Shown one piece after another: positions 6,053 to 15,709 of a stretch of 34,715 nt of DNA (the first letter of the stretch is position 1; the number at the start of each line of letters is the position of its first letter). The position numbers and the translations under genes are program-made. The notes below the pieces were generated by a model. That model was not told the origin of the DNA and did no database searches. It saw only the letters and a program-made list of their open reading frames with translations. Source of the stretch: Lutibacter sp. (GTDB taxonomy: Bacteria; Bacteroidota; Bacteroidia; Flavobacteriales; Flavobacteriaceae); contig JAKIVA010000033.1 of NCBI GenBank assembly GCA_021647265.1, positions 1-34,715 of the forward strand, read 5' to 3'.

Positions 6053-7387
6053 TTACGTGTTTTTATGTAAATATTTTCTTCTAAATTTTAGCACTAAAAT
6101 GCCTGCTCTTAACAACATCCAAACTGTAAAAGCCAACCAAATTGCATACAGTTTTAAATTGAAATAATCTCCAATTAAAAGTACTGGTAAAAAACCTAAA
6201 AAAGTGGCAATTAATAATAAATTTCTCAGTGTAGCTGCTTCTGCAAGACCTTTAAAAATTCCATCAAAAACAAATGCAACTGCATTTATTGGTTGCATAA
6301 TAAGTACAATCCAAAAAATACTATAAAACGACTTCAATACAAGTGGTTCTTGTGAAAAAAGTTTTCCTATTGGAAAGTAAAAAACGGCACAAATAACTGA
6401 AAGTAATAGTGAAACAACTATTGAATATCTACTTAATTTAACACTCAATTTCCACATTTTTTTATAATTTTTTTCGCCTAATAATTTTCCAGAAACTATA
6501 TTACCAACACTTGCATATCCATCAATAAAAAAAGCAAAAAACAACCAAATTTGGAATGCAATAGTTTGCGCCGCAATATAATTATCTCCATACTTTGTGG
6601 CGTATGAATTTGCTAAATACAATGCAACATTTAGCGCTATAGCTCTAATAATTAGATTAAAACTAATGGCCAATAAATTACCAATTTCTTTATTAAAAGG
6701 GAACGTGAATTTTAAGCTGAAAGGTGTTTTTTTCAATATTAAAATTAATGATAATATTGCCATAACGCCTTGTGAAATAACACTGGCCCAAGCCGCTCCT
6801 TTAACATTCATTGGGTTGATAATGCCTTCAATACCATAAACTAATAAAAAGTCTAATCCTACATTTAAAACGGCACCTACAATACTAATTACCATGGGCC
6901 AAAAAGTATTTTGTAAACCTCTAAATATACCAAACGAAGAAAAAACAAAAAGAGTTAAAGGAAAACCTAATGCGCGTATTTTAAAATACTCTACTGAATA
7001 GTTTAAAATAAGTCCGCTTGCATTATACAATTGAAATATTTCATTTACAAAAAATAGCGTTGTAAAATAAATTACAATACTTAAAGAAATATTAATTGCT
7101 ATAATTTGAGCTGGTAATGTAGCTATTTCCTCCAATTTTTTAGCGCCTAAATATTTGGCAATTGTTGCTGATATGGCCGATCTTGTTTGTGCTAATATCC
7201 ATACCAATGCAGATATAAAAGAACCTGCAATACCAACTGCCGCCAAGGCTTCTGTTGGATTTACTTGTATATTCCCTACAATTGCCGTATCTGTAATTGA
7301 AAGTAATGGTTCTGCAATACCTGCAATAATAGCAGGTATTGCTAATTTGTTAATTCCTTTAAAAGTTATGTTTGACTTTTTATACAT
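6053..7387 (-). CDS. MATE family efflux transporter (DinF-like)
   Basis: This is a 444-residue inner-membrane protein with about 12 hydrophobic segments arranged as two six-span halves. The first is typified by 'LAIPAIIAGIAEPLLSITDTAIVG' (family signature with P and D in span 1) and the later half by 'YIAAQTIAFQIWLFFAFFIDG'. Such proteins export cationic drugs or organic metabolites using Na+ or H+ gradients; the substrate here cannot be told. The 'DTAIVGNI' and 'RGLQNT' motifs fit the DinF subgroup. The ATG at 7387 directly abuts the stop of the acetyltransferase gene, indicating co-translation in the minus-strand run. Confidence 0.93.
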   Translation of the reverse strand: MYKKSNITFKGINKLAIPAIIAGIAEPLLSITDTAIVGNIQVNPTEALAAVGIAGSFISALVWILAQTRSAISATIAKYLGAKKLEEIATLPAQIIAINISLSIVIYFTTLFFVNEIFQLYNASGLILNYSVEYFKIRALGFPLTLFVFSSFGIFRGLQNTFWPMVISIVGAVLNVGLDFLLVYGIEGIINPMNVKGAAWASVISQGVMAILSLILILKKTPFSLKFTFPFNKEIGNLLAISFNLIIRAIALNVALYLANSYATKYGDNYIAAQTIAFQIWLFFAFFIDGYASVGNIVSGKLLGEKNYKKMWKLSVKLSRYSIVVSLLLSVICAVFYFPIGKLFSQEPLVLKSFYSIFWIVLIMQPINAVAFVFDGIFKGLAEAATLRNLLLIATFLGFLPVLLIGDYFNLKLYAIWLAFTVWMLLRAGILVLKFRRKYLHKNT

Positions 7388-7897
7388 TTACTCCTTTTTA
7401 TCTATAATCTTTTCAAAACAATAAAATGGAAACTCACTTTGATTTGGAAAGTAAATCTTTTCTAATTTTTTGTAATTCCGTTTTTTATAGAATTTCTGAT
7501 TTCGTTTGTTTTTACTAAATGTATCTAACCTAATTGAATTGTAATTGTTTTGTAAAGCATAATTTTCAGCAAAATCCATTAATTTTTGAGCATATCCTTT
7601 TCGTTGGTATTCGGGTTTAATTGCCAAGCGGTGAATGTATAAATTATTGTTGTTAGTAAGCCATTCAACATCTTGATATTCCTGATCTTCTATTGCTGTT
7701 AATACAATAATTCCTATAATCACACCTTGCTTCTCCAGCTTCCAAATTTGTTGTAAATCAATATCTTCTTGTAATATTTCTTTTGATGGATAATTTTCAT
7801 CCCACTGAAAAATACTGTTTTCTATCATCTGTTTGGCGCAACTTTTTGTAATTGAATACAATTGCTCTAAATCTGATATCAATGCTTTTTTTATCAC
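7388..7897 (-). CDS. GNAT family N-acetyltransferase
   Basis: The 169-residue protein has a clear acetyl-CoA-binding motif A, 'LAIKPEYQRKGYAQKLMDFA' (~92-111: R/Q-x-x-G-x-A), preceded by the beta-strand 'LYIHRLAI' and followed by 'IRLDTFSKNKRNQKFYKKRNYKK', the typical motif B. The substrate is unknown. The start is a GTG at 7897 that overlaps the stop of the upstream hydrolase gene by 4 nt (GTGA), which supports it over any internal start. The stop abuts the MATE ATG. Confidence 0.9.
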   Translation of the reverse strand: MIKKALISDLEQLYSITKSCAKQMIENSIFQWDENYPSKEILQEDIDLQQIWKLEKQGVIIGIIVLTAIEDQEYQDVEWLTNNNNLYIHRLAIKPEYQRKGYAQKLMDFAENYALQNNYNSIRLDTFSKNKRNQKFYKKRNYKKLEKIYFPNQSEFPFYCFEKIIDKKE

Positions 7898-8742
7898 TTT
7901 TTAAGAATAAAATCAATACTTTTATCAACTACAATTTCCAAATGAAATGGCATTTTTGTGTTATTCCAAGGTTGAATGCACCCCAAGGTATGATTCATTT
8001 CATCAACTAAGAACAATTCACTTTTTTTATTCCAAGAGTGTAAATTTTTAGCTTCAATAGGTAGCACTACTTCATCTTTTTTTCCTTGAACAATTAACTG
8101 TGGTACTTTTATATTTTTAACAGCATTTTTAATTGTTAGTCTATTTTCATTGGCTTTAAAGTTTTGATAAAACTGGTACAAATGAGGCATTTTTTGCTTT
8201 GTTCTTGCATTTAAAATGTAGGACACCCCTTGTTTTTTCCACTCATTCAGCTGTTCTTCTTTTGGAAAACGAGCGCCATAATCTGAAACTCCAGCCCAAC
8301 TTATTACTTTAGTTACTTTTGAATTCTCAGAAGCTTTTATTGTTACAATTCCACCTCCACGAGAATGTCCAATTAATGTAATGTTATCAACGTCAATTTC
8401 ATTTTTAAAATCCGTATTCTCTATTATCCAATTTATAATATCTTCTAAATCGTTTAGTTCTATTGTTAAGTTATTTTCTCCAAATGCTTTTAAATCTGGA
8501 AAATCAATTGGGTTATTTACTGTTCCTCCATTGTGTGAAAAATTAAATTTCACAAAAAATAAATTTGCTTTAGCAAACGTTTCTGCAACAATATTCCAAG
8601 CACCCCAATCTTTATACCCTTTATAGCCATGACAAAAAATAACGATCGGTTTTTTATTATTGTTTTCAATGTAAAAGGTATCTGTAACTATGGGTTTCTT
8701 ATGGTGAGTACTTTTTACAATTGTATTTTTAATTATTTTCAT
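7894..8742 (-). CDS. Alpha/beta hydrolase (prolyl oligopeptidase-like or dienelactone hydrolase-like)
   Basis: This is a 282-residue cytosolic enzyme with no signal peptide. The oxyanion-hole segment is 'VIFCHGYKGYKDWGAW' (~34-49), the nucleophile elbow is 'LIGHSRGGGIV' (Ser ~127), the acid lies in 'VQGKKDEVV' (~219-227) and the catalytic His in 'DEMNHTLG' (~247-254). The nucleophile motif GHSRGG is common in small-molecule esterases of Bacteroidota. The substrate is unknown. Its ATG overlaps the addB stop (ATGA) and its stop overlaps the acetyltransferase start. Confidence 0.9.
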   Translation of the reverse strand: MKIIKNTIVKSTHHKKPIVTDTFYIENNNKKPIVIFCHGYKGYKDWGAWNIVAETFAKANLFFVKFNFSHNGGTVNNPIDFPDLKAFGENNLTIELNDLEDIINWIIENTDFKNEIDVDNITLIGHSRGGGIVTIKASENSKVTKVISWAGVSDYGARFPKEEQLNEWKKQGVSYILNARTKQKMPHLYQFYQNFKANENRLTIKNAVKNIKVPQLIVQGKKDEVVLPIEAKNLHSWNKKSELFLVDEMNHTLGCIQPWNNTKMPFHLEIVVDKSIDFILKK

Positions 8743-11495
8743 TTTTTTATTTTAAAAGGTAAAGCTGTATTCTCTGTAAAAGGTATTTCTGGATTTAAAA
8801 TTTCACAAATAAGGTTTTCAATTTCATTCATAAAATTTTGTATTTTCTCTTCAGTAATATCATAATTTTTTCCTCTTGGTTCTTCTGATAAATTTACTCT
8901 TAAAAACCCTGAATTTAAATTTTTAAATGAAATTATACCGCTCTCTAATTTAATATCAGGCCCACTTATTTTTGAAATATACAAATACGAATACAACATA
9001 ACTTGCATAGCTTTGGTATATTTATAATCTTCAGAAATTACGCTAAAATCCGATAATTTTAACTCTCTCGCTTCAACTTTACCTGTTTTATAATCAATAA
9101 TTCTAGTTGTTCCATCTAGTTCATCTATTCTATCTACAAAACCTTTTATTATTATTGGGAAATCTATTCCTTCTATTAATATTTTAGTACTTAAATTCTC
9201 TTCTAAAGCAATTATTTTTAGTTGTTTTTTCTGATTTATCAGTGCTAATTCTTGTTTTAAAAATCGGTTGATGTAATTTTTACTTACTTCAAAAATAAGT
9301 TTGTTTTTCCCTGAAATAATATTTCCTTTTGAGTATAGTTTTTCAAAATATTTATGAAGCAGTGTACTGACTTTTTTTTGCATTTCAACAATATTGTCTT
9401 TAGTCAATATTTTACCTAAATAAGGCTTGTACATTGCTTCCAAAACACCGTGAATTACCGAGCCCATAGTATTCGATTCTATAATTTCTTCAACTTCATT
9501 ATCTTCTTTAATCTCTAGTACTTTTTGTTCATAAAAACGTATGGGGTTATAAATATAAGTAGCTAAAGCTGATGGAGAAATACCTTTTGTAAATACTTCT
9601 TTTAGTTTTTCTAAAACTTCAGCTGTTTTTTTAATTTGAATTAAAGGGAACTCTAAATGTTGGACTTTTGGACTTATAATTGTTTTTGTAATTGTTGGGT
9701 TATTTACTTCTAGCTGGGTTAAAAATCTACTTTTTTCACCAGATCCATAACCATCGGTTTCTGTATTATAAATTAAATATATGTTCTTAGTTCGCTGAAG
9801 AAGTCGCTGAAAATGGTATGAGAAAATTGAATCTTTTTCTTGATAGGTAGGTAAACCAAAATATTTTTTAGCATCAAATGGAATAAATGAAGATTCATTT
9901 TTTCCAGCTGGTAAAATCCCTTCATTTACAGAAGTTATAATAACCGTTTCAAAATCCAAGGCTCTAGTTTCCAACATTCCCATTAATTGTAATCCCTGAA
10001 GTGGTTCTCCTTGGAAAAAAAGTTTTTCATTTTGTAAAATTTGATTGTAAAATAGTGCCAACGTTTTTAAATCTGTTATATGATTATATGTTTTGTTTAG
10101 TGTTTCCAATTGCTGAAAAATAGTATAAAATCTATATAAATATTCTTTTTCAACACCAACGGCATATTGCTTCAAACTATGTATTAATTCGCTAAATTGT
10201 TTAATTATTTTATTAATTTCTTTTGAAAAATTAAGTAAAGAAAATAGTAGCGTGAGTTTAGCTACTTCTTTTGGTGAAACATACTTTTTTAATAATATTA
10301 CTGTTAAAAATATAGTATTTTCCCTTTTAATTTGGGAGCTAATTTTTTGAAGAAGACTGCTTTCTTGAATCTTATTTAAAAACGGGTCGTTTAATATCTC
10401 TAATACATCTTTATAATAAAATTGCTGTTCTTCTATTTTATTAAATTTATGTTGATTTAAATGTAGTTTAAATAATTTTTCAAATAAATTTGCTATTGGA
10501 ATATCTTTTAATGGATATCCCATAGTAATATTGATGTTTTTTACATTATTTGGTAATGAATTTAAAGTTAGCGTTAACAAATTTTCATCAGCCAGTATAA
10601 AGGCTGTATTATTAAAATCGTTTAATTTAGATATTAATTCTCCTACATATTTTATTTGAGTGTTATTTTTAGGTGCTCCTATTATGTTTATATTTTTGTT
10701 CGATTGTTTTTCGTTCTCAACCCATAAGAAAGGATTTTTTTTATAATAACTCCACTCATTTTTATATTTTCTCAAAAACACACCTGCTTCGTTTGAGGGG
10801 TTTATAATAGACTCATTGGCATCCCAATAAACTGTTGCTATATTGTTATTTAATAACTCTTGAATTATAATTTCTTCTGCTTTATTTAACGCATTGAATC
10901 CCGCAAAAACAATGTGATTATTTTTATTTTTATTGATGTAAGATTCTAAATTATTTTTAGCTTCTCTATAAATTAAACCTTGGTAACCAAATTTATTATC
11001 TTTAAGTTTTTTACTTAAAGCCTGATACAAAATTTGTAAATATTCGAAAAATTGAAGGTAATTCACAGCTAACTTGGTTGGTTTTTTATCTTGAAACCAT
11101 TCATTTAACTTTTTAATATCACTTAAATTTGCAAAAAACTCTTTTGAGTTTACCAAGTAACTATCTATTTCATTAAAATCATGTATTGCTATAGTTGCCC
11201 ATTGTGAAAATACATCAAAAGATTCTATCTTATCTTTTGGAATATTTTGTTTATATATACTGTAAAATTCGAAAAGTAACTGAGTATTGTCAATTAAATT
11301 AATATTACCAATTTCTTGAATATAATTTTCAATACTTATAATTTTAGGCAAAAATGATGAAGTAGTTGTTTTTTTTAAAATTTCTTCCTTTAAAAATAAA
11401 CAAGCACGCTGGCTAGGTAGTACAAATATTAAGTTATCATATTTCTTATATTCACTAAATATTGTATCAACAACCTTTGAAATAAATGAGTTCAT
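8739..11495 (-). CDS. AddB-like PD-(D/E)xK nuclease subunit of a RecBCD/AddAB-type complex
   Basis: This 918-residue protein opens with 'DNLIFVLPSQRACLFLKEEI', the degenerate Walker-like start of AddB, and has UvrD-like helicase remnants in the middle ('FETVIITSVNEGILPAGK'). A full RecB-family nuclease domain lies at the C-terminus: 'GSVIHGVLEAMY' (His ~682), 'KGFVDRIDE' (Asp ~788), 'IIDYKTGK' (Asp ~801, Lys ~803) and 'QVMLYSYLY' (Gln ~831). The four-Cys iron-sulphur signature of Bacillus AddB is not present. It would act with the AddA-like protein at 15710 in double-strand break resection. It heads the minus-strand run ending at queD; an OmpA terminator precedes it. Confidence 0.88.
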   Translation of the reverse strand: MNSFISKVVDTIFSEYKKYDNLIFVLPSQRACLFLKEEILKKTTTSSFLPKIISIENYIQEIGNINLIDNTQLLFEFYSIYKQNIPKDKIESFDVFSQWATIAIHDFNEIDSYLVNSKEFFANLSDIKKLNEWFQDKKPTKLAVNYLQFFEYLQILYQALSKKLKDNKFGYQGLIYREAKNNLESYINKNKNNHIVFAGFNALNKAEEIIIQELLNNNIATVYWDANESIINPSNEAGVFLRKYKNEWSYYKKNPFLWVENEKQSNKNINIIGAPKNNTQIKYVGELISKLNDFNNTAFILADENLLTLTLNSLPNNVKNINITMGYPLKDIPIANLFEKLFKLHLNQHKFNKIEEQQFYYKDVLEILNDPFLNKIQESSLLQKISSQIKRENTIFLTVILLKKYVSPKEVAKLTLLFSLLNFSKEINKIIKQFSELIHSLKQYAVGVEKEYLYRFYTIFQQLETLNKTYNHITDLKTLALFYNQILQNEKLFFQGEPLQGLQLMGMLETRALDFETVIITSVNEGILPAGKNESSFIPFDAKKYFGLPTYQEKDSIFSYHFQRLLQRTKNIYLIYNTETDGYGSGEKSRFLTQLEVNNPTITKTIISPKVQHLEFPLIQIKKTAEVLEKLKEVFTKGISPSALATYIYNPIRFYEQKVLEIKEDNEVEEIIESNTMGSVIHGVLEAMYKPYLGKILTKDNIVEMQKKVSTLLHKYFEKLYSKGNIISGKNKLIFEVSKNYINRFLKQELALINQKKQLKIIALEENLSTKILIEGIDFPIIIKGFVDRIDELDGTTRIIDYKTGKVEARELKLSDFSVISEDYKYTKAMQVMLYSYLYISKISGPDIKLESGIISFKNLNSGFLRVNLSEEPRGKNYDITEEKIQNFMNEIENLICEILNPEIPFTENTALPFKIKK

Positions 11496-11520
11496 CTAAT
11501 TTTTTATATACTATAAAAAT

Positions 11521-11552
11521 AAAAAAACCATTCGTAAATGAATGGTTTTTTT
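11521..11552 (-). terminator. Intrinsic terminator of OmpA-1
   Basis: AAAAAAACCATTC (11521-11533) pairs with GAATGGTTTTTTT (11540-11552) around a GTAAAT loop. It lies just after the stop of the OmpA-1 gene on the minus strand and before addB. Poly-A and poly-T on both sides would allow action in both directions. Confidence 0.9.
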
Positions 11553-11575
11553 ATTAAAAGAAAATGTAAAAACTG

Positions 11576-12940
11576 TTAGTCAACTAGTTTTACTTCAACT
11601 CTTCTATTTTTAGCTCTACCTGCTCTTGTATTATTAGATGCAATTGGCATCTCTTCACCATACCCCTTAGTGGTTAAGTTACTTGAAGAAACTCCTTTTT
11701 TCACTAAATAATCTTTTACAGCATTAGCTCTACTTTCTGATAATTCTTGGTTGCGTTTTTTACTTCCTGTACTATCTGTATGACCTAAAATATTAAATTT
11801 TGCAGTTGAATATTTTTTCATTATTTGAGCAGCTTCATCTAATTTAGAAACTGTTTCAGAATTGAAATTATCTTTTCCTGAATCAAAGTAAACAGTTTTA
11901 AATAACGCTTCTAATTTTGCAACCTCTACTTCAGTTATCACAGGGCAACCATTGTTAGATGCAGGGCCTGCTTCATTAATACAGTTATCATCTTTATCTA
12001 ATACGCCATCTCCATCTGTGTCTGGCCAAGGGCACCCTTTGTTTGCTTTAGAGCCTGCTACTTGAGGACAACCATCATTTTTATCTAATACGCCATCTCC
12101 ATCTGTATCAGGACAGCCATTATTTGCTTTTGTACCTTTCACATCTGGACAATCATCATTTTTATCTGCAATTCCATCTTCATCAGCATCTGGACATCCA
12201 TTTAAAGATGCCAACCCTGCAGTGTTTGGACAATTGTCTTCTGAGTCAATAACGCCATCACTATCTGAATCTGGGCAGCCTTTATATTCTGCCAATCCAA
12301 ATACTTCAGGACAAGCATCAAATTGATCATAAACGCCGTCTCCATCTGTATCAGTACCTCCAAATTTAACTACTAACCCCAAAGAGTGTTGAAAATGTTG
12401 TACAATACTACTTTCAAACGTTTGTTTATACTTTGTTTCAAAATTGAATCCTACTTTTTCAGAAAACCAAAAATTGAATCCTAAACCAGCATTAAAAGTT
12501 GCTGTTCCGAATGTATCTAACCAAGTGTATCCTCCTCCAACAGTAGCATACGGGTTAAATTTAGAAGTATTTCCAAAAACTTCATTGAGATCATATTTAA
12601 CAGCTCCATCTAAACCATAATAAGATACTTCTGCAATAGTATTATCTCCAACCTTAGTTATTCTGTTTAATGTTCCCGCCGCTTCAAGGCTAAATCCATC
12701 TACTAAATATTTACTAACTGTCATTTTACTTATTGATGAAACAATATTGAAATGATCTCCTGTGTTGGCAAACTCATCAAACCAACCACCAAGTCCAGGA
12801 AGACCTGAGTTAGTAGGGTAAAAATCTACAGCATTTACACCTAAACCAATTGCCCAAGTATTATTTTTATCTTGTGCATTAGTATTGTTGAGACCAATAA
12901 TTAATAATAAAGCTAATAAAGCTACTTTTAAATGTTTCAT
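11576..12940 (-). CDS. OmpA family outer-membrane protein with TSP type-3 repeats (OmpA-1)
   Basis: The 454-residue protein has a signal peptide (MKHLKVALLALLLIIGLNN, cleavage after NAQ), then an N-terminal beta-barrel of ~175 residues ('NTWAIGLGVNAVDFYPTN' to 'HSLGLVVKFGG'). Five calcium-binding thrombospondin type-3 repeats follow (~197-330, pattern DTDGDGVxDxxDxCP...GCP). The C-terminal OmpA peptidoglycan-binding domain includes 'FNILGHTDSTGSKKRNQELS' and 'RAGRAKNRRVEVKLVD' (Asp and Arg that hold diaminopimelate). It anchors the outer membrane to the wall. A TAnnTTTG box lies at 12978-12985, and a terminator follows at 11521. Confidence 0.95.
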   Translation of the reverse strand: MKHLKVALLALLLIIGLNNTNAQDKNNTWAIGLGVNAVDFYPTNSGLPGLGGWFDEFANTGDHFNIVSSISKMTVSKYLVDGFSLEAAGTLNRITKVGDNTIAEVSYYGLDGAVKYDLNEVFGNTSKFNPYATVGGGYTWLDTFGTATFNAGLGFNFWFSEKVGFNFETKYKQTFESSIVQHFQHSLGLVVKFGGTDTDGDGVYDQFDACPEVFGLAEYKGCPDSDSDGVIDSEDNCPNTAGLASLNGCPDADEDGIADKNDDCPDVKGTKANNGCPDTDGDGVLDKNDGCPQVAGSKANKGCPWPDTDGDGVLDKDDNCINEAGPASNNGCPVITEVEVAKLEALFKTVYFDSGKDNFNSETVSKLDEAAQIMKKYSTAKFNILGHTDSTGSKKRNQELSESRANAVKDYLVKKGVSSSNLTTKGYGEEMPIASNNTRAGRAKNRRVEVKLVD

Positions 12941-12977
12941 TTTTATATAATTTAATTAATAATTTATGTCTTTCTGG

Positions 12978-12985
12978 CAAAGATA
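12978..12985 (-). promoter_or_regulatory. Promoter -7 box for OmpA-1 (TATCTTTG)
   Basis: CAAAGATA on the plus strand reads TATCTTTG on the minus strand and gives a leader of ~35 nt. It lies directly after the OmpA-2 terminator, so the two OmpA genes are likely separate transcripts. Confidence 0.6.
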
Positions 12986-13003
12986 AGTATTTAAATATTA
13001 AAT

Positions 13004-13038
13004 AAAAAAGCTACTTCTGTTAAAGAAATAGCTTTTTT
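13004..13038 (-). terminator. Intrinsic terminator of OmpA-2
   Basis: AAAAAAGCTA (13004-13013) pairs with TAGCTTTTTT (13029-13038), with extra pairing of CTTCT with AGAAA-type bases in the loop. T-rich flanks are present on both sides. It lies about 20 bp past the OmpA-2 stop. Confidence 0.8.
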
Positions 13039-13057
13039 ATTTTTTTAGAAGAATCTA

Positions 13058-14368
13058 TTATTTTTTTTCTTTAATCTCAACCCTTCTGTTGTTATATCGT
13101 CCTTCTTTAGTGGCGTTTGTATCAATTGGAACTGCTTCTCCAAAACCTTTTGCTATTAACCTACTTTCGTCAACTCCTTTAGAAACTAAATAGTCTTTTA
13201 CAATCTTAGCTCTTTCTTCAGATAACGCTAAGTTTCTTTTTGTTGAACCTGTACTATCAGTATGCCCTTCAATTGAAAAATTAAATTGTATATTTTCTTC
13301 TTGATTTAAAATACTAGCCACTTTATCTAAAATAGCTGTAACTTCAGGTTTAAGGTTAGATTTTCCTGTATCAAAGTTAATTCCTTTTGCTGCCATATCA
13401 ATAGTTTCTTTCTGCATAAACACTTCTGGACATCCTTCGTTAGATGCTGGTCCTGGAACCGTAATACATTTATCTAAAATATCAATTACACCATCTCCGT
13501 CATTATCAATATATGGGCAACCACTATTAGCTTCTGGGCCAAATACATCAGGACAAGTATCATCTTTATCAGCCACACCATCACCATCTGTATCTGGGCA
13601 ACCTTGTAACTCTATCAAACCAGGAATTTCTGGACAAGCGTCATCTTTATCTGGTACACCGTCGCCATCTGTATCTGGACAACCATTAAATTCTGCTAAT
13701 CCAGGTGTATTCAGACAAGCATCACAACAATCTTGAACACCATCATCGTCAGCATCAGTATCTGGGCATCCATTAAATTCTTCTAAACCAGCAACCGTTG
13801 GACAAGCGTCATCTTTATCTCTAATTCCATCTCCATCTGTATCTGATTTTCCAAATCTCCAAACTAAACCAAGGGAATGTTGATACATCTCAAAATCTAT
13901 AGGAGTATTCACCTTTTTATAACCACTTGTAACGTTAACGCCTAAATGATCACTAAACCAAGCATTAAATCCAACCCCAACATTTATACTTATTCCGTTT
14001 TGGGTTCCTATCCAATTTTCTCCAACTCCAGTATATAAAAATGGGTCAAACCATTTTGATTCTCCAAATGCATTGTTTAAATCGTACTTAACATTTAAAT
14101 CTACACCTGCAAAAGTTGCATCTGTACGAGCTCCCCAAGGTCTTGTCACTTGATTAACTGCTCCTGCTAATTCCAAGCTAAACCCTTTTCCTAAATATCT
14201 TCCTAAAGACGCTTTACCTCCCCAGCCAATGTCACTTCCCGAATCTTTAATATCAATGGCGTTAGTTCCAAAATTTAACATCCAAGGATTTTCTTTATCC
14301 TGAGCATTAACATTACTATAGGATACAATTAACAACAGGGCCAAAAAGGCAATTTTTAAATGTTTCAT
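13058..14368 (-). CDS. OmpA family outer-membrane protein with TSP type-3 repeats (OmpA-2)
   Basis: This is a paralogue of OmpA-1: 436 residues from ATG 14368 (MKHLKIAFLALLLIVSYS; a longer reading would need TTG 14374). The order is signal peptide, N-terminal barrel to ~'HSLGLVWRFGKS', five TSP3 repeats, then an OmpA domain with 'FSIEGHTDSTGSTKRNLALS' and 'EGRYNNRRVEIKEKK'. One repeat is odd: where its neighbours read DKDDACP it reads 'QDCCDACLNT', with two extra cysteines and loss of the proline. It is expected in the outer membrane, bound to peptidoglycan. It has its own promoter and terminator. Confidence 0.95.
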   Translation of the reverse strand: MKHLKIAFLALLLIVSYSNVNAQDKENPWMLNFGTNAIDIKDSGSDIGWGGKASLGRYLGKGFSLELAGAVNQVTRPWGARTDATFAGVDLNVKYDLNNAFGESKWFDPFLYTGVGENWIGTQNGISINVGVGFNAWFSDHLGVNVTSGYKKVNTPIDFEMYQHSLGLVWRFGKSDTDGDGIRDKDDACPTVAGLEEFNGCPDTDADDDGVQDCCDACLNTPGLAEFNGCPDTDGDGVPDKDDACPEIPGLIELQGCPDTDGDGVADKDDTCPDVFGPEANSGCPYIDNDGDGVIDILDKCITVPGPASNEGCPEVFMQKETIDMAAKGINFDTGKSNLKPEVTAILDKVASILNQEENIQFNFSIEGHTDSTGSTKRNLALSEERAKIVKDYLVSKGVDESRLIAKGFGEAVPIDTNATKEGRYNNRRVEIKEKK

Positions 14369-14455
14369 TTTCAATTAATTAAATTTAATGTTCTTTCTTT
14401 TTTGTTGTAAGCTACTCTTAGCTTAAACTTTAATGACAAAAATACAAAATTATCT

Positions 14456-14488
14456 CAAATATAATGTGTTTTTACTAATTTTCTACAA
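14456..14488 (-). promoter_or_regulatory. Promoter for OmpA-2 (TTG-N22-TATATTTG)
   Basis: On the minus strand, TTG (14488-14486) is followed after 22 nt by TATATTTG (14463-14456), fitting the flavobacterial TTG/TAnnTTTG pattern. The leader would be ~85 nt. A second possible box, TATTTTTG, lies at 14444-14437. The -33 element overlaps the last codons of kbl. Confidence 0.5.
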
Positions 14489-15676
14489 TACCATAAGTTT
14501 TTTTCCTACTTTTATAAAAGCTCTAATTGCTTTATCTAAATGTTCTTTGTTGTGAGCAGCAGATAATTGAACTCTTATTCTCGCTTTTTCTTTAGGTACT
14601 ACTGGAAAGAAAAAACCTATTACGTAAATACCTTCCTCTAAAAGCATTGTTGCCATATTTTGAGCTAATTTTGCGTCATAAAGCATTACTGGTACAATAG
14701 CTGAATCTCCTTTTACGATATCAAAACCTGCATCAATCATTCCTTTTTTAAAGTAGTTTGTATTCCATTCTAATTTATCTCTTAATGTTGTGTTGTTAGC
14801 TATTAAATCGAAAACTTTTAAGGATGCTCCTACTATTGCGGGAGCTAAAGAGTTTGAAAACAAATAAGGTCTTGACCGTTGACGTAACAACTCTATAATT
14901 TCTTTCTTCCCTGTTGTATAGCCTCCCATAGCTCCACCTAAGGCTTTCCCCAGTGTTCCTGTTATTATATCAACTCTTCCCATTACATTTTTTAATTCTA
15001 ATGTTCCTCTTCCTGTTGCTCCAATAAAACCTGCAGCATGGCATTCATCAACCATTACCAATGCATCATATTTATCGGCTAAATCACATATTTTATCAAG
15101 ACTCGCAACAATACCATCCATAGAAAAAACACCATCAGTAACAATTATTTTAAAACGATGTTCTTTTTTATTCGCTTCAATAAGTTGCTCTTCTAAAGAG
15201 GCCATATTATTGTTATCATATCTATATCTAGCTGCCTTACATAAACGAACTCCATCAATAATTGAAGCGTGGTTTAAAGAGTCAGAAATAATTGCATCAT
15301 CTACAGATAAAAGTGGTTCAAAAACACCTCCATTAGCATCGAAAGCTGCTGCATAAAGAATGGTATCTTCCGTTTTATAAAATGTAGCTATTGTTTCCTC
15401 TAATTGTTTATGAATATCTTGTGTTCCACAAATAAAACGAACCGATGACATGCCATAACCATGAGAATCCATCGCATCTTTAGCTGCTTGAATTACTTCT
15501 TTGTTGTTTGATAACCCTAAATAATTATTGGCACAAAAATTAATAACCTCTTCTCCTGTACTAATTTTTATTACTGCATCTTGTGAAGTTGTTATAATAC
15601 GTTCAGATTTGTATAAACCTGCCTCTTTAATTTCTTCCAATTCTTTTTGTAAATGTTGTTGTATTTTGCCGTACAT
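14483..15676 (-). CDS. kbl: Glycine C-acetyltransferase (2-amino-3-ketobutyrate CoA ligase)
   Basis: This PLP enzyme cleaves 2-amino-3-ketobutyrate with CoA to glycine and acetyl-CoA in threonine degradation. The 397-residue length matches the family. Visible marks: 'FCANNYLGLSNNKEV' near the N-terminus, 'GYGMSSVRFICGTQDIHKQL', 'MVDECHAAGFIGATGRGTLE' (Asp holding the PLP ring) and 'IITGTLGKALGGAMGGYT' with the Schiff-base Lys. No threonine dehydrogenase gene is nearby. The ATG at 15676 follows a TAnnTTTG box. It sits between the addA-like gene and OmpA-2. Confidence 0.97.
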   Translation of the reverse strand: MYGKIQQHLQKELEEIKEAGLYKSERIITTSQDAVIKISTGEEVINFCANNYLGLSNNKEVIQAAKDAMDSHGYGMSSVRFICGTQDIHKQLEETIATFYKTEDTILYAAAFDANGGVFEPLLSVDDAIISDSLNHASIIDGVRLCKAARYRYDNNNMASLEEQLIEANKKEHRFKIIVTDGVFSMDGIVASLDKICDLADKYDALVMVDECHAAGFIGATGRGTLELKNVMGRVDIITGTLGKALGGAMGGYTTGKKEIIELLRQRSRPYLFSNSLAPAIVGASLKVFDLIANNTTLRDKLEWNTNYFKKGMIDAGFDIVKGDSAIVPVMLYDAKLAQNMATMLLEEGIYVIGFFFPVVPKEKARIRVQLSAAHNKEHLDKAIRAFIKVGKKLMVL

Positions 15677-15694
15677 TGTTAGTTGTTTTTTCTA

Positions 15695-15702
15695 CAAATT
15701 TA
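15695..15702 (-). promoter_or_regulatory. Promoter -7 box for kbl (TAAATTTG)
   Basis: CAAATTTA on the plus strand reads TAAATTTG on the minus strand, about 19 nt before the kbl ATG. It leaves a leader of ~15 nt and starts before the addA stop at 15710. Confidence 0.55.
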
Positions 15703-15709
15703 TAAGATT

